A stretch of 64,000 nt of DNA from VRUE01 sp963717375 (GCA_963717375.1 OY970329.1:1736001-1800000); one strand, 5' to 3'. Positions 1-9,700 are shown, numbered from the stretch's first letter. Numbers and translations are program-made. The notes: a model not told the origin generated them from the sequence alone.

Positions 1-1827
1 GGCTTCGACTTCCCGCTCGGCGGCCTTGAATCCGCTGGCGTCGCCCGCCCGAGCCGCCTCCGCCAGTCGCCGGTAGGCGGCTTCCGAGGCGGCGATCGAC
101 GCGAGCGCCGCCTCGACCTGGCCGGCGATCGCGGGGCTTACCGGCAGTGCGGCCAGGCGCCTGTGGGCGGCAGCGTTTGCCTCGGCGAGGCGGACCGCAG
201 CAGCGGCCTGCTTGTCGCCGGTCGATGCGCGCTCGAGTTGCTGTCGTCCACTTTGGCGCGCCTCGCGCAGCCCGCTCAGGGCGGCGGCCAGGGCGCGCTC
301 GGTCCTCGCCGTGGTGGCGAGGGGGTAGGGCTTGCCCCTGAGCAGCTCCAGGGTCTGGGCGATCGACTCGCAGGTCGCTTCGAAGCCGGGTTCCGCCGTT
401 GGCGAGTAGCAGGCGGCGGTCACGACACCGACGCTTGCCGGTGCCGCGTAGAGGGTCAGGTCGCGATCGAAGCCGCGCAGCTGGACGCCGCGGTAGCGCA
501 GCGCCTCCAGCTCGCCGAGCTTGACCGGGGTCGGGCGGGGGAGGTCGCCGCCGGCGCGGCCGATCAGCGTGGCGGGCAGCAGGCGGGGCCCCTGCGCATC
601 GGTCAGACCCGCCGTCGTCCCCGAGGCGTCGCGTGCGGCGGGGGCGACGCCGACCGCGTCGCGCAGCGTGAGCCCGGGGATCGCCGGTCGTTCGCCGTCG
701 CTGACGGCTTCCCAGTCGCTTGGGGCGCGGAGTGAGATCGCGTTGCTGGACGCCGAGGTCGTCAGCTTTGCCGTCCCGTCCTTGCCGGTCGCCCGCCCGC
801 CGACGAAGGCAACCGCCGCCAACGCTACGAGGCCAAGCGTGGCAAGCAAGGCCGCCGTCCCCAAGCGCCGCCGCTGGATCGGCGCGGTCTTCGCGGCGGT
901 CTCGGCGCGCTCGGGCTTGCCATCCGTCAAATCCTGCGTCTCGCCGCCGACCGCGCGCACGCCATGGGCCAGCGCGCCACGGCTGGGTGGGCGGCTTGCC
1001 GCCGCCGGGCCGCTGCCGATTACGGCCGCGGCCCGCTCGACCAGCTCGCCGGCGCTCGCCGGCCGCTCGTCGGGCTCCTTCGCCATTCCCCGCGCCAGGA
1101 CCGCGTCGATCCCAATCGGGAGGTCGCCGCGGACCGCGTGCACGCTCGGCGGCTCGTCGTTCAGATGGGCGTAGAGGACGGCGGCGTCGGAGGGCCGGGC
1201 GTAGGGGACCGACCCGGTCAGGCACTCGTAGAGCACGCCGCTGAAGGCGTAGATGTCGCTGGCGGTCCCGGCCGGCTCGCCGCGCACCTGCTCGGGGGCG
1301 ATGTAGTCGATCGTCCCGACCACCTGGCCGCTGCGGGTGACCGCGGACTGGTCTGGGCCGCGGGTCAGTCCGAAGTCGGCGAGGAAGGCTTGGTCGGCCT
1401 CGCCGACGAGGATGTTCTGCGGCTTGACGTCGCGGTGGACGAGGCCGCTGGCGTGGGCCGCGTCGAGGGCATCGCCGACCGGCCCGAGGATCTCCAGCGT
1501 TCGCTTCGCATTGAGTTCGCCGTCGACGATCAGCTGCTTCAGCGTCACCCCGTCGACGAGGCGCATCGCCAGGAAGAGGCCGTCCTCGATCTCGCCCGCC
1601 TCGTAGACGGTGACCACGTGCGGGTGCTCGAGAGTGGCCTGCAACTGCCCCTCGCGCCGAAACCTCTCGCGGAAGTCCGCCTCCGACCCAAGGTCCGCAT
1701 GCAGGACCTTGAAGGCGACCCGGCGTCCGAGCCCTAGCTGGGTCGCTTCGTAGACCTCACCCATGCCTCCTCTGCCGAGCAGGCGCTCGATTCGGTAGCC
1801 CTTGATTTCGGCGCCTTTTGCAAGCAC
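1..1827 (-). CDS. Membrane Ser/Thr protein kinase (Hanks type), C-terminus beyond window
   Basis: The first 609 residues are visible and the frame is still open at base 1. The kinase domain covers about residues 11-265: glycine loop GRGGMGEVYEA at 18-28, catalytic loop HRDVKPQN near 131, then DFGL and APEQ. A hydrophobic segment near 320-342 is a single membrane span. The outer part is Ala/Arg-rich and helical, with no PASTA repeat in the visible part. It should phosphorylate proteins on Ser/Thr in the cytoplasm and sense an outside signal; the signal is unknown. I chose the GTG at 1827, about 17 codons before the glycine loop, because no later start keeps that loop. This start lies inside the 3' end of the upstream beta-helix gene (71-base overlap), so the two are probably co-transcribed. 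The start is uncertain; the family is not. Confidence 0.9.
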   Translation of the reverse strand, partial: MLAKGAEIKGYRIERLLGRGGMGEVYEATQLGLGRRVAFKVLHADLGSEADFRERFRREGQLQATLEHPHVVTVYEAGEIEDGLFLAMRLVDGVTLKQLIVDGELNAKRTLEILGPVGDALDAAHASGLVHRDVKPQNILVGEADQAFLADFGLTRGPDQSAVTRSGQVVGTIDYIAPEQVRGEPAGTASDIYAFSGVLYECLTGSVPYARPSDAAVLYAHLNDEPPSVHAVRGDLPIGIDAVLARGMAKEPDERPASAGELVERAAAVIGSGPAAASRPPSRGALAHGVRAVGGETQDLTDGKPERAETAAKTAPIQRRRLGTAALLATLGLVALAAVAFVGGRATGKDGTAKLTTSASSNAISLRAPSDWEAVSDGERPAIPGLTLRDAVGVAPAARDASGTTAGLTDAQGPRLLPATLIGRAGGDLPRPTPVKLGELEALRYRGVQLRGFDRDLTLYAAPASVGVVTAACYSPTAEPGFEATCESIAQTLELLRGKPYPLATTARTERALAAALSGLREARQSGRQQLERASTGDKQAAAAVRLAEANAAAHRRLAALPVSPAIAGQVEAALASIAASEAAYRRLAEAARAGDASGFKAAEREVEA

Positions 1828-3193
1828 GGCGTCGAGAGCGTAGTCCGTCCGGGTGAGCCGCCCGCTTGCCGCCGCCCTGGGTCCGGTGCTTGGCGCAGCG
1901 GTGATGCTTGACCATCCTCTTGCCCGGTGGGGGGTCGATGAGTGCTGGTTGCAGCAGCTGGCCGGGTGCTTGTGGGGACTCGGGTTGCGGAGTGTCGAAG
2001 GGCGGAGGCACGGGTTCTTCCGAGTCGTCGACGCCGATCACCTTGACACCGGGGCGCGGCCCCTTGCCGGCGCACGGCGAGCCACCGCGGAGGCGAAAAT
2101 CCCAGGCCGCGCTGTTCACGTAGCCGGGATCGCCGAAGACGTCGCCGGCTCTGGTGTAGCCGTAGCCGCCGTAGGCCAGGGCCGGGTCGGGCTGATAGAC
2201 GCAGTTGCCGACGAAGGCGTTGCCCCTCGTATTGCCGTCGGCGGGGAAGTACCCGACGATGCTCTCGGTGTCGCCGGGTCCCCAGGGAAGGTCGTAGACG
2301 GAGCGCAGGGTCGCGTTGGACACGACGTTGTCTTCGAAGCGGTTGCCTTCGGAGAAGTGGCCGTACTCGGCCGAGCTGCCGACGTTGATGTTCGAGCCGT
2401 TGCCGTCGAAGACGTTGTGGTCGACCACTGCGCCGTCGACGTCGGGCCAGAGTTGGATTCCCCGCGAGACGTTGTCGTAGACGTAGTTGTCGTGGATTCG
2501 CGCGTCGGGGGCGTCGACCAGGTACAGACCGTGAACTCCCGACTGGCTGTCGTCGCGCAACGACGCGACTATCGCCGGGTCGTTTCCGCAGTCGTGAATC
2601 CGGCTGCGTTCGATGACCAGGCCTTCGGCCGCGACGGTGCCGGCCGGATCGCCCGCGGTATAGCCGTCGCGATGCCCGGCGTTGAGGCAAATCCCGCGCC
2701 GCCAGGTCATCTCGGTTTCACGGAAGGCGATCCTGTCGCCGTCGATGACCAGCATCGTGCCCTTGTCGCCGTTGCCCGGCGAATCGGTGAAGCGGATGCG
2801 TTCGAAGTCGAGGTCGTGGACGCTGCCCTGCAGCCACATCGCTGCCTTGACGACGGCGGCGGGACCGCCGCGGTCCGCACTGCGGATTCGCGCCGGGTTG
2901 CCCGGCTGCCCACCGGCGTCGCCGACGATGAAGCTGCCGATCGGCTCGACGAACGTCGCCCCCGCCACCAGGCAGCCTTCCTGTCCCGCGCCGGTGATCT
3001 GGATCAGGTGAGCGATCGAGCGCACCGGCGCCGCTTCGGTGCCGAGGTCCGCGTCGTTGCCGGCGGGCGAGGCGAAGTGGTCGCAGCCGGCATCGGCCGA
3101 TGCCACCGCAGGCAACATCGCCAGGGCCAGGGCAAGCGCCACCACTGTGCCGAGCATCGAGTGGATCCACCGGGTTGGGTTCGCAAAGGTCAT
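1757..3193 (-). CDS. Secreted right-handed parallel beta-helix protein with basic tail
   Basis: A 478-residue protein. The N-terminus has a signal peptide (LGTVVALALALAMLPAVASA) followed by mature DAGCDHFASPAGNDADLG. The middle has the Asn/Asp-spaced repeats of NosD/pectate-lyase-like beta-helix proteins (IHDNYVYDNVSRGIQLW, VDHNVFDGNGSNINVG, NRFEDNVVSNATLRS). The last 50 or so residues are Lys/Arg/His-rich, a tail style also seen on the propeller proteins at 35-60 kb, possibly for holding to the wall. I chose the ATG at 3193 because it directly precedes the signal peptide; the frame stays open further upstream, but that part overlaps the divergent gene at 3300. It is likely an extracellular carbohydrate-binding or -cleaving protein; no catalytic site is assigned. 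Its 3' end overlaps the kinase start. Confidence 0.85.
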   Translation of the reverse strand: MTFANPTRWIHSMLGTVVALALALAMLPAVASADAGCDHFASPAGNDADLGTEAAPVRSIAHLIQITGAGQEGCLVAGATFVEPIGSFIVGDAGGQPGNPARIRSADRGGPAAVVKAAMWLQGSVHDLDFERIRFTDSPGNGDKGTMLVIDGDRIAFRETEMTWRRGICLNAGHRDGYTAGDPAGTVAAEGLVIERSRIHDCGNDPAIVASLRDDSQSGVHGLYLVDAPDARIHDNYVYDNVSRGIQLWPDVDGAVVDHNVFDGNGSNINVGSSAEYGHFSEGNRFEDNVVSNATLRSVYDLPWGPGDTESIVGYFPADGNTRGNAFVGNCVYQPDPALAYGGYGYTRAGDVFGDPGYVNSAAWDFRLRGGSPCAGKGPRPGVKVIGVDDSEEPVPPPFDTPQPESPQAPGQLLQPALIDPPPGKRMVKHHRCAKHRTQGGGKRAAHPDGLRSRRRACKRRRNQGLPNRAPARQRRHG

Positions 3194-3283
3194 GCGTGCA
3201 GCCTCGTCGATCTCGCAGCTGGTGGGAAGGCATCCTGGGTATAGAAAAGGGCTACCGCTGCCGCCGGGTGGCGCACCCTCACC

Positions 3284-3289
3284 TATCAT
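3284..3289 (+). promoter_or_regulatory. -10-like hexamer TATCAT for the gene at 3300
   Basis: TATCAT lies 10 nt before the ATG, with no Shine-Dalgarno in between. This fits a leaderless transcript. There is no clear -35. Confidence 0.4.
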
Positions 3290-3299
3290 CCCCGCCGAG

Positions 3300-4541
3300 A
3301 TGACGCCCTCGATACGTGGTTCGCTCCTCGCGACGGTGTTGGTGGCGGCCTCTTGCCTCGCGCCCTCCGCCGCCTCCGCGTCGTTCGACGACCTGCCGGG
3401 CGAAACCCTGGGCGACACTCCGTACCGCTCGGCCGCCCTCTTCGACGCCACGGCCGAATTCAACAGCGAACACCTCACCGAGGAGCAGCCGGAGCTCACA
3501 TCTCCCGGGGTCTTTCTAGCCTGCGGCGGGCGGGGTGCAAAGACCGGCTGGGTGCGATTCGCAACTGCGGTCGCGGGCAAGCTCCGGGTGAGCGCCACGA
3601 CGACAGGGCCCGATGACATCTTCTACACCGTCTTCGCAGCGCCAACGACCACGCCAAGCTTCGGCGATCTCCACCAGATCGCCTGCCAGGATGGTCTTGA
3701 CGGACAGGTCGAGGAATATTCCTTCGGACACGAGGTGCCGGCAAACACGGTCGCCTTCGTCCAGGTGTTGGTTCAGTGCCGGCCGATCGAACCGGCCTGC
3801 GAAAAACCGGAACGCGATGCGGCCGTTGGGGGTCAGACGACGGTCCGGCTGCGCTTCACGCCCTTCAACGCCGATGGCGACTTCCTGCCCGACTCGATCG
3901 ACGGTTGCCCCGTCGCCGCCGGTGATTTCCGCGGCTGCCCCGACGCCGACAGGGACGGAGTCGGCGATGCCGACGACGCATGCCCCGCGGCGTATGGAAG
4001 GGCGCCGAACGGCTGCCGCCGTGGCGACGAAGACGGCGACGGATACGCCGCCACGGCCAGCGCCGGCTCGGATTGCAACGACGACGACCCCGCGATCCAC
4101 CCAGGCGCCCGGGACGTGCCGCGCAACGGCGTGGACGAGGACTGCGACGGTCGCGACCGGGCCTACCCCCGGGTCGAAAACGAAGTCGCCGCCGTCTCGG
4201 CCTGGTCCCCCAGGTTGGGCCGGACAGTCGGCTTCCTCGCCGCCCTCAAGGTCGCCGGTCCGTTCGCGAAGGGGATGGCGGTAACGCTTCATTGTCAGGG
4301 GCGGGGCTGCCCGATCTCGCGCCAGTCTGTGGCGACACACCCCGCCACCAAGAGCGTCTCGATCGGCGGCAAGCTGGTCGGCAGCACGCTCGCGCCGGGC
4401 GCGAAGGTGACCCTGGTCATCACCCGGCCCGAATACATCGGCGAGGCGATGCGATACACGATCCGCCAGCACGGCAAAGTCAAGGTCGAGACGCTCTGCG
4501 TCCCCGTCGGCGGAACGAGCCCGCGGAAGAAATGCGAGTGA
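3300..4541 (+). CDS. Secreted protein with MopE-type metal-binding / DxDxDG repeats
   Basis: A 413-residue protein with a signal peptide (MTPSIRGSLLATVLVAASCLAPSAASA written as two blocks around SLLATVLVAASC). Residues 30-175 form an all-beta domain with paired cysteines. Residues 180-260 hold calcium-type Asp repeats (DGDFLPDSIDGCP, DADRDGVGDADDACP), then a complete MopE-like motif: DEDGDGYAATASAGSDCND, DDPAIHPGA, NGVDEDCDG. The C-terminal 150 residues form another beta domain with a Cys pair. The Asp repeats should bind Ca2+, and MopE-type motifs have been linked to copper; the ligand here is not known. It runs divergently from the beta-helix gene and overlaps the next small gene by 10 bases, suggesting an operon. 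Confidence 0.8.
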   Translation: MTPSIRGSLLATVLVAASCLAPSAASASFDDLPGETLGDTPYRSAALFDATAEFNSEHLTEEQPELTSPGVFLACGGRGAKTGWVRFATAVAGKLRVSATTTGPDDIFYTVFAAPTTTPSFGDLHQIACQDGLDGQVEEYSFGHEVPANTVAFVQVLVQCRPIEPACEKPERDAAVGGQTTVRLRFTPFNADGDFLPDSIDGCPVAAGDFRGCPDADRDGVGDADDACPAAYGRAPNGCRRGDEDGDGYAATASAGSDCNDDDPAIHPGARDVPRNGVDEDCDGRDRAYPRVENEVAAVSAWSPRLGRTVGFLAALKVAGPFAKGMAVTLHCQGRGCPISRQSVATHPATKSVSIGGKLVGSTLAPGAKVTLVITRPEYIGEAMRYTIRQHGKVKVETLCVPVGGTSPRKKCE

Positions 4542-4894
4542 GCGCTCGGCAGGGCGCGGCCTGCGCTCTGATCGCGGTCGCGGTGTTGGTAGGCGCCTTT
4601 GCGCTGGGCGCGGCGACCGCGCCCGACACGGCCCCGGCCGGCGCTCCCACGGTCGAGGGGCCGGGTGGCGTCGAGGTGCCGCCGCTTGGCAAGGTGGCGG
4701 CGCTTCCCGACCTGCACGAGGAAGCGTCCGCACCGGTGGTCGAAGTCGAAGGCGAAGAAGGGGAATCGGCCGTGAGCGAAGCGCCGTTCACGGAAGCTCC
4801 GGCGCCGGCCGAAGAAGCGCCGGAAAGCCCGGAACCCGAAGCCGCCCCCGCTCCGAGCGGCTCGAGCGAAGAAGTGGTCCCGGAAGGCCTCTGA
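4532..4894 (+). CDS. Small membrane-anchored or secreted acidic Pro/Glu/Ala-rich protein
   Basis: A 120-residue protein. Its N-terminus RVSARQGAACALIAVAVLVG is a basic segment followed by a hydrophobic helix (residues 8-28), so it is exported or anchored by an uncleaved signal. The rest has low complexity, rich in Glu, Pro and Ala (EAPAPAEEAPESPEPEAAPA), and is probably unfolded. The ATG at 4532 follows GGAAGA in the end of the upstream gene and overlaps its stop; a GTG at 4538 is an alternative. No family is recognised. Its acidic stalk could pair with the basic tails of secreted proteins here, which is speculation. Confidence 0.65.
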   Translation: MRVSARQGAACALIAVAVLVGAFALGAATAPDTAPAGAPTVEGPGGVEVPPLGKVAALPDLHEEASAPVVEVEGEEGESAVSEAPFTEAPAPAEEAPESPEPEAAPAPSGSSEEVVPEGL

Positions 4895-4905
4895 GCCCGG
4901 ACGCA

Positions 4906-4933
4906 GTCGGGCGGCCCCGAAGGACCGCCCGAC
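4906..4933. terminator. Hairpin between convergent genes, probable bidirectional terminator
   Basis: GTCGGGCGG (4906-4914) pairs with CCGCCCGAC (4925-4933), with two more GC pairs inside. It lies just after the stop at 4894 and before the convergent stop at 4971. There is no U tract. Confidence 0.5.
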
Positions 4934-4970
4934 CAAACCTCATGGAGTTGCTCGGATTGAGGCGCCGAGC

Positions 4971-5669
4971 CTACGAGCAGAAGCCATTGTCCAAGTCGTT
5001 TTCGACGTAGACCCATTCCGGGCTGTACTGCCACTGGCCGCCGGCGTAGCGGGCGAACCACACGTAGACGTATTCGTATGGCTTGTAGGCGGTAAGGGCC
5101 CACTGAGTGATTCCATCGGCGGGGGTCCAGGACTGAGGCCAGGTCCAGCGACTGGTCGCCCAGTCGTACATCATCGGCAGGGCCCAGACGCCGGCGCTTT
5201 GGAGCGAGGAGGTGTTGTAGGCATTGCCGTACACGGCGTGGTAGCAGGTGGAAAAGCGCGCGCTTGCTCCGGCGTAGACGCCGCCGACGACCGCGGAGGT
5301 GCTGGCGCCGGTGCCGGCGCGGCCCCGCTTGGAGTTATGACGGCCGCAGCGCTTGCCGTGCTTGCAGTGCGCGCGCTTCGCCGGCTTCTTCGTGGTCTTG
5401 GGGGGCATCTTCGTCGTGGGAGCGGAAGCAGTGGATGGGGCGGGCGGAGCTGGAGCGGCAGGCGCAGCGGGTGTCGAGGGCGCTGGCGTCGGCACTGCGG
5501 CCGGGGTGGAGGGGAGTTCCGGCAGCGAGGGGAATCCAGGGGGCGGGGGAGGTGTTTCGGCGAGCGCGTTGCCGGGGCTGAGAGCCTGGCCTGCGCAGAA
5601 GAGGAGGGCCAGCCCGGTGCAGAGGAGGAGGCTGGTGGTGAGGGCAAACTTTGAGAGTCGAGCGTTCAT
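4971..5669 (-). CDS. Secreted protein of unknown function, Pro/Ala linker and aromatic C-terminal domain
   Basis: A 232-residue protein. A signal peptide (TTSLLLCTGLALLFCAGQAL) is followed by a Pro/Ala/Thr/Ser linker (residues 38-90), a basic Cys/His/Lys patch (KRAHCKHGKRCGRHNSKRGR, about 97-118), and a C-terminal domain of about 95 residues very rich in Trp and Tyr (YDWATSRWTWPQSWTP, YVYVWFARYAGGQWQYSPEW) with two cysteines that could form a disulfide. The ATG at 5669 has a good AGGAG ribosome site 6-10 nt upstream. I do not recognise the C-terminal domain; aromatic beta domains of this kind may bind sugars or wall polymers, but that is a guess. It stands alone, convergent with the gene pair on its left. 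Confidence 0.75.
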   Translation of the reverse strand: MNARLSKFALTTSLLLCTGLALLFCAGQALSPGNALAETPPPPPGFPSLPELPSTPAAVPTPAPSTPAAPAAPAPPAPSTASAPTTKMPPKTTKKPAKRAHCKHGKRCGRHNSKRGRAGTGASTSAVVGGVYAGASARFSTCYHAVYGNAYNTSSLQSAGVWALPMMYDWATSRWTWPQSWTPADGITQWALTAYKPYEYVYVWFARYAGGQWQYSPEWVYVENDLDNGFCS

Positions 5670-5819
5670 TTGAATTCTCCTGTCGGAAGAGGTGATCGGG
5701 ACAGGAAGGAGCTTCGATCAGAACGCCGCGCCGAAAAAGGTACCCAAGGGTGCTGGATACGCCACCTCCATGGGAGGCGGCACCACCGTGTTGCCGGAGC
5801 CGAGCGCGAAGGACGGAGG

Positions 5820-6695
5820 TCAGCGAGTGGCGGCTGAGACTGCTGCCGCGCCCTGCTCATCGGCGCCGGCCTCGACCTCGCGCACCGCGGCGACCATCCT
5901 GCGGTCCTGCTCCATGCGGCGGTCGAGCAGCGGGTTGAGGATGCCGCGCAGGGCGGAGACGTAGCGCCACCACTTCGGCGCGAAGATCCGCGGTGCGCGC
6001 TCTTCGATGCCGCGCACGATCGCCGCCCCGGCCGCGCTGGGGGGAATTCGTTTGAGCAGGAAGTCGGGCGTGTTTTCCTGCAGGCGGTTCGAGCCCGGCC
6101 GGGCGACGGCGTCCTGGACCATTTTGGTGTCGACCCAGCCGAAGTAGGCGACGCTGGCGCTGGCGCCGAGTGGCGTCAGCTCTGTGCGCAGCGCCCGGCC
6201 CATCGACTCGACGCCCGACTTGGCGACTGCGTAGGGGCTGTTGAGGACACCGTTCATGAAGGCGTAGACCGAGGAGGTGACGACGACGTGACCGCCGCGC
6301 TCGACGATCTGCGGCAGCGCTGCCCGCACCGTGCGCCAGACGCCGAGCAGGTCGACCTCGAAGACACGCTCCCATTCCTCGACCGAGATTCCCCGCGTTG
6401 TCGCCGTCTGCCCCTGGGCAATGCCGGCGTTGGCGACGACGACGTCGAGGCCGCCGAAGCGCTCGACCGTCTCGGCGACCGCGGCCATGATCGCCGCGTG
6501 GTCGGTGACGTCGGTGCCGATCCCGATCGCCCGCTCGCCGATCCGCTCGGCCGCCTCGCGCGACTGCTCGGCGTCGAGATCGACGACCGCGACCGAGGCG
6601 CCGCGCATGTGCAGCTGGCGCGCCGTCTCGAAGCCGATCCCGCGCGCGGCGCCGGTAACCAGCGCCACCTTTCCGTTCAGGTCATAGAGCGGCAT
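5820..6695 (-). CDS. Short-chain dehydrogenase/reductase (SDR)
   Basis: A 291-residue classical SDR. The Rossmann motif GAARGIGFE lies at 15-23, the cofactor site NAG at about 89-91, and the catalytic Ser-Tyr-Lys at TSSVYAF (about 140) and SPYAVAKSG (about 153-160). It should oxidise or reduce an alcohol/ketone with NAD(P); an acidic residue after the second beta strand (VVDLDAE) favours NAD. The C-terminal extension (residues 230-291), with RIFAPKWWRYVSALRGILNP, resembles SDRs of lipid metabolism, but the substrate cannot be read from sequence. The start is the ATG at 6695; it has no Shine-Dalgarno but a TAGGCT hexamer 9 nt upstream. The gene runs divergently from ileS, 61 bases away. Confidence 0.9.
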   Translation of the reverse strand: MPLYDLNGKVALVTGAARGIGFETARQLHMRGASVAVVDLDAEQSREAAERIGERAIGIGTDVTDHAAIMAAVAETVERFGGLDVVVANAGIAQGQTATTRGISVEEWERVFEVDLLGVWRTVRAALPQIVERGGHVVVTSSVYAFMNGVLNSPYAVAKSGVESMGRALRTELTPLGASASVAYFGWVDTKMVQDAVARPGSNRLQENTPDFLLKRIPPSAAGAAIVRGIEERAPRIFAPKWWRYVSALRGILNPLLDRRMEQDRRMVAAVREVEAGADEQGAAAVSAATR

Positions 6696-6704
6696 GCGGC
6701 GGAG

Positions 6705-6710
6705 AGCCTA
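6705..6710 (-). promoter_or_regulatory. -10-like hexamer TAGGCT for the SDR gene
   Basis: It lies 9 nt before the ATG at 6695 on the minus strand with no ribosome site between, consistent with a leaderless mRNA. Confidence 0.35.
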
Positions 6711-6741
6711 GACGACCGGCAGTCAATTGCCCTGCCGCTCC

Positions 6742-6747
6742 TAGAAT
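6742..6747 (+). promoter_or_regulatory. -10-like hexamer TAGAAT for ileS
   Basis: TAGAAT ends 9 nt before the ileS ATG at 6757; there is no Shine-Dalgarno. A leaderless start is likely. No T-box or other leader is possible in this space. Confidence 0.45.
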
Positions 6748-6756
6748 CACCCGTCC

Positions 6757-9700
6757 ATGCCCGGCTTCCGACCAGTCGACACCAAGCAGTCCTTCCCCGA
6801 GCTCGAGGAGCGGGCGCTGGCGCGCTGGCGAGAGCGCGACGTCTTCAAGCGCTCGCTGGAGAACCGCGAGGGCGCCGAGATCTGGAACTTCTACGAGGGC
6901 CCGCCGACCGCCAACGGCCGCCCCGGCTCCCACCACGTCCTCGCCCGCGTCTTCAAGGACATCTACCCGCGCTACCGCTCGATGTGCGGCTACCGCGTGC
7001 CGCGCAAGGCCGGCTGGGACTGCCACGGCCTGCCGGTCGAGATCGAGGTCGAAAAACAGCTCGGCATCTCCTCCAAGCAGGAGATCGAGGAGTACGGGAT
7101 CGACAAGTTCAACGCCCGCTGCCGGGCCTCGGTCTTCGAGTACGTCGAGGAGTGGAACCGCCTCACCGAGCGGATCGGCTTCTGGATCGACCTCGACGAC
7201 CCCTACGTCACCCTCGACGACGACTACATCGAGTCGGTCTGGTGGTCGCTGAAGCGGCTCTGGGAGGACGACCGCCTCTACGAGGGCCACAAGGTCGTCC
7301 CTTACTGCCCCCGCTGCGGCACCGCCCTCTCCTCGCACGAGGTGGCGCTCGGCTACAAAGACGTCGAGGACCCGTCCATATATGTGCGCTTCCCGTTGCT
7401 CAGCGAGGACGGCAGCGAGGCGGGCGAGTCGCTGCTGGTCTGGACGACGACCCCGTGGACTCTGCCCGGCAACGTCGCCGTGGCGCTGGCCCCCGACGTC
7501 ACTTACGTGCGGGCGCGCGTCGACGGAGAGATAGTGATCCTGGCCGAGCCGTTGGTCGAGAAGGTCCTCGGCGAGGGAGCCGAGATCGTCGACCGCTTCC
7601 GGGGCTCCGACCTCGTCGGCCGCAGCTACCGCGGGCCCGTCTTCACCCTCGAGGACGGCGGTCCGGCAAATGCCTTCCACGTCCTCGCCGGTGATTTCGT
7701 CACCACCGAGGACGGCACCGGCCTCGTCCACATCGCCCCGGCCTTCGGCGAAGACGACTACGCGGTCGCTGCCGCGAACGGCATCTTCGATCCCACAAGC
7801 CACGCCACCCTCTACAACCCGGTCGGACTCGACGGCAAATTCGACCGCCGCGTCAGCGGCTTCGAGGGCGGCTTCGTCAAGGACCCCGAGGTCACCCGGG
7901 CGCTGATCGCAGACCTCGACGCCCGCGGCCTGCTCTTCCGCGAGCAGGTCTACGAGCATTCCTATCCGCACTGCTGGCGCTGCGACACGCCGCTGCTCTA
8001 CTACGCCAAGTCGAGCTGGTACGTCGCCACCTCGCAGGTCCGCGATCGGATGCTCGCCAACAACGAGACGATCGGCTGGCACCCGGAGCACATCAAGGAC
8101 GGCCGCTTCGGCAAATGGCTGGAGAACAACGTCGACTGGGCGCTCTCGCGCGACCGCTACTGGGGCACGCCGCTGCCGATCTGGGAGTGCGGCGGCGAGG
8201 ACTGCGACGGGCGCTTCTGCGCCGGCTCCGTTGCCGAACTGCGCGAGCGCTCCAAGAGCGAGGTGCCCGAGGACCTGCACCGCCCCTACATCGATGAGGT
8301 CACGGTCGAGTGCGAGCAGTGCGGCAGCGAGATGCGCCGGGTCGAGTCGGTGATCGACACCTGGTACGACAGCGGCGCGATGCCCTTCGCCCAGCTCCAC
8401 TACCCGTTCGAGAACGAGGAGCTGTTCAAGGAGCGCTTCCCGGCCGACTTCATCTGCGAGGCGATCGACCAGACCCGCGGCTGGTTCTACACGCTGCTGG
8501 CCGAGTCGACGCTGCTCTTCGACGAGAGCAGCTATCGCAACTGCGTCTGCCTCGGCCTGATCCTCGACCCCGAGGGCCAGAAGATGTCGAAGAGCAAGGG
8601 CAACGTGGTCGAGCCCTGGGACGTGATCTCGGCCCACGGCGCCGACGCCTTCCGCTGGTACTACCTGACCGCCCAGCAGCCCTGGTCGGGCTACCGCTTC
8701 TCGGTCGACACGGTCGGCGAATCGGTGCGCCAGTTCCTGCTCACCCTCTGGAACACCTACTCCTTCTGGGTCCTATACGCCAACGCGGAGGATTTGAGTC
8801 CCAGCGACTTCAAAGACCAGCCGCTGACTTCGTCTTTTGTCTCGGATAGCGAGACAAAGCACGAAGTCAGCGTGGGGGACGATTTGGACCGTTGGGCGCT
8901 TTCGCGGTTGCAGGCGACGATCGCGATCGTGCGCGAGCGGATGGACGACTTCGATTGCACCGCCGCCGGCCGGGCGATCTCGGAGTACGTCGAGGAGCTC
9001 TCCAACTGGTACGTGCGGCTCTCGCGCCGCCGCTTCTGGGAGGGCGACCGGGCCGCGTTCGCGACCCTGCGTCACTGCTTGCTGGAGACCGTGGCGCTGC
9101 TTGCCCCCTTCACGCCGTTCCTCGCCGACGAGATTCACCTCAACCTCGCCGGTGGTGAAGCGGAGGAGGGGGGCGATTCGGTTCACCTGCGCGACTTCCC
9201 GACGGTCGATCCGACCCTCGCCGACCCCGAGCTGGAGAGGGCGATGGAGGCGGTCCGCCTCACGGTCGAACTCGGCCGCGCTGCCCGCGCCCAGGCCAAG
9301 GCGAAGATGCGCCAGCCGCTGCGCCGCGCCGTGATCGTCGCCAACGACGCCGAGCGCGCCGCGATCGAGGTCCGCGCCGACCTGGTCATCGCCGAGCTCA
9401 ACGTCAAGGAGCTCGACTTCGTCTCCGAGGAGGCGGACCTGGTCAGCTACGCGGTCAAACCCAACTACCGCTCGCTCGGACCCCGCTTCGGCAAGCGGAT
9501 GCCGCAGGTCGCCGCCGCGGTCGAGGCGCTCGACCCCGTCCACGTCGCCAGGGTGATGGCCGACGGCGGCGAGATCGGGATCAACGTCGACGGCGACGAG
9601 CACACGATCGGCTCCGACGAGGTCGCCCTCGCCCTGCAGCCACTGGACGGCTACGAGGTCGAGGCAGAGGCCGGACACGCCGTCGCCCTGCAGCTGGAGC

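Noticed and set aside
3193..3619. N-terminal extension of the beta-helix reading frame
   Set aside because: It overlaps the divergent gene at 3300 and lies before a clear signal peptide; treated as chance open frame in GC-rich DNA.
6075..6110. GGTTCGAGCCC, like a tRNA T-arm
   Set aside because: It lies in the SDR coding region and no acceptor or anticodon stems fit around it.
6682..8637. 651-residue open frame antisense to ileS
   Set aside because: A shadow of the strongly biased codons of ileS; no recognisable domain.
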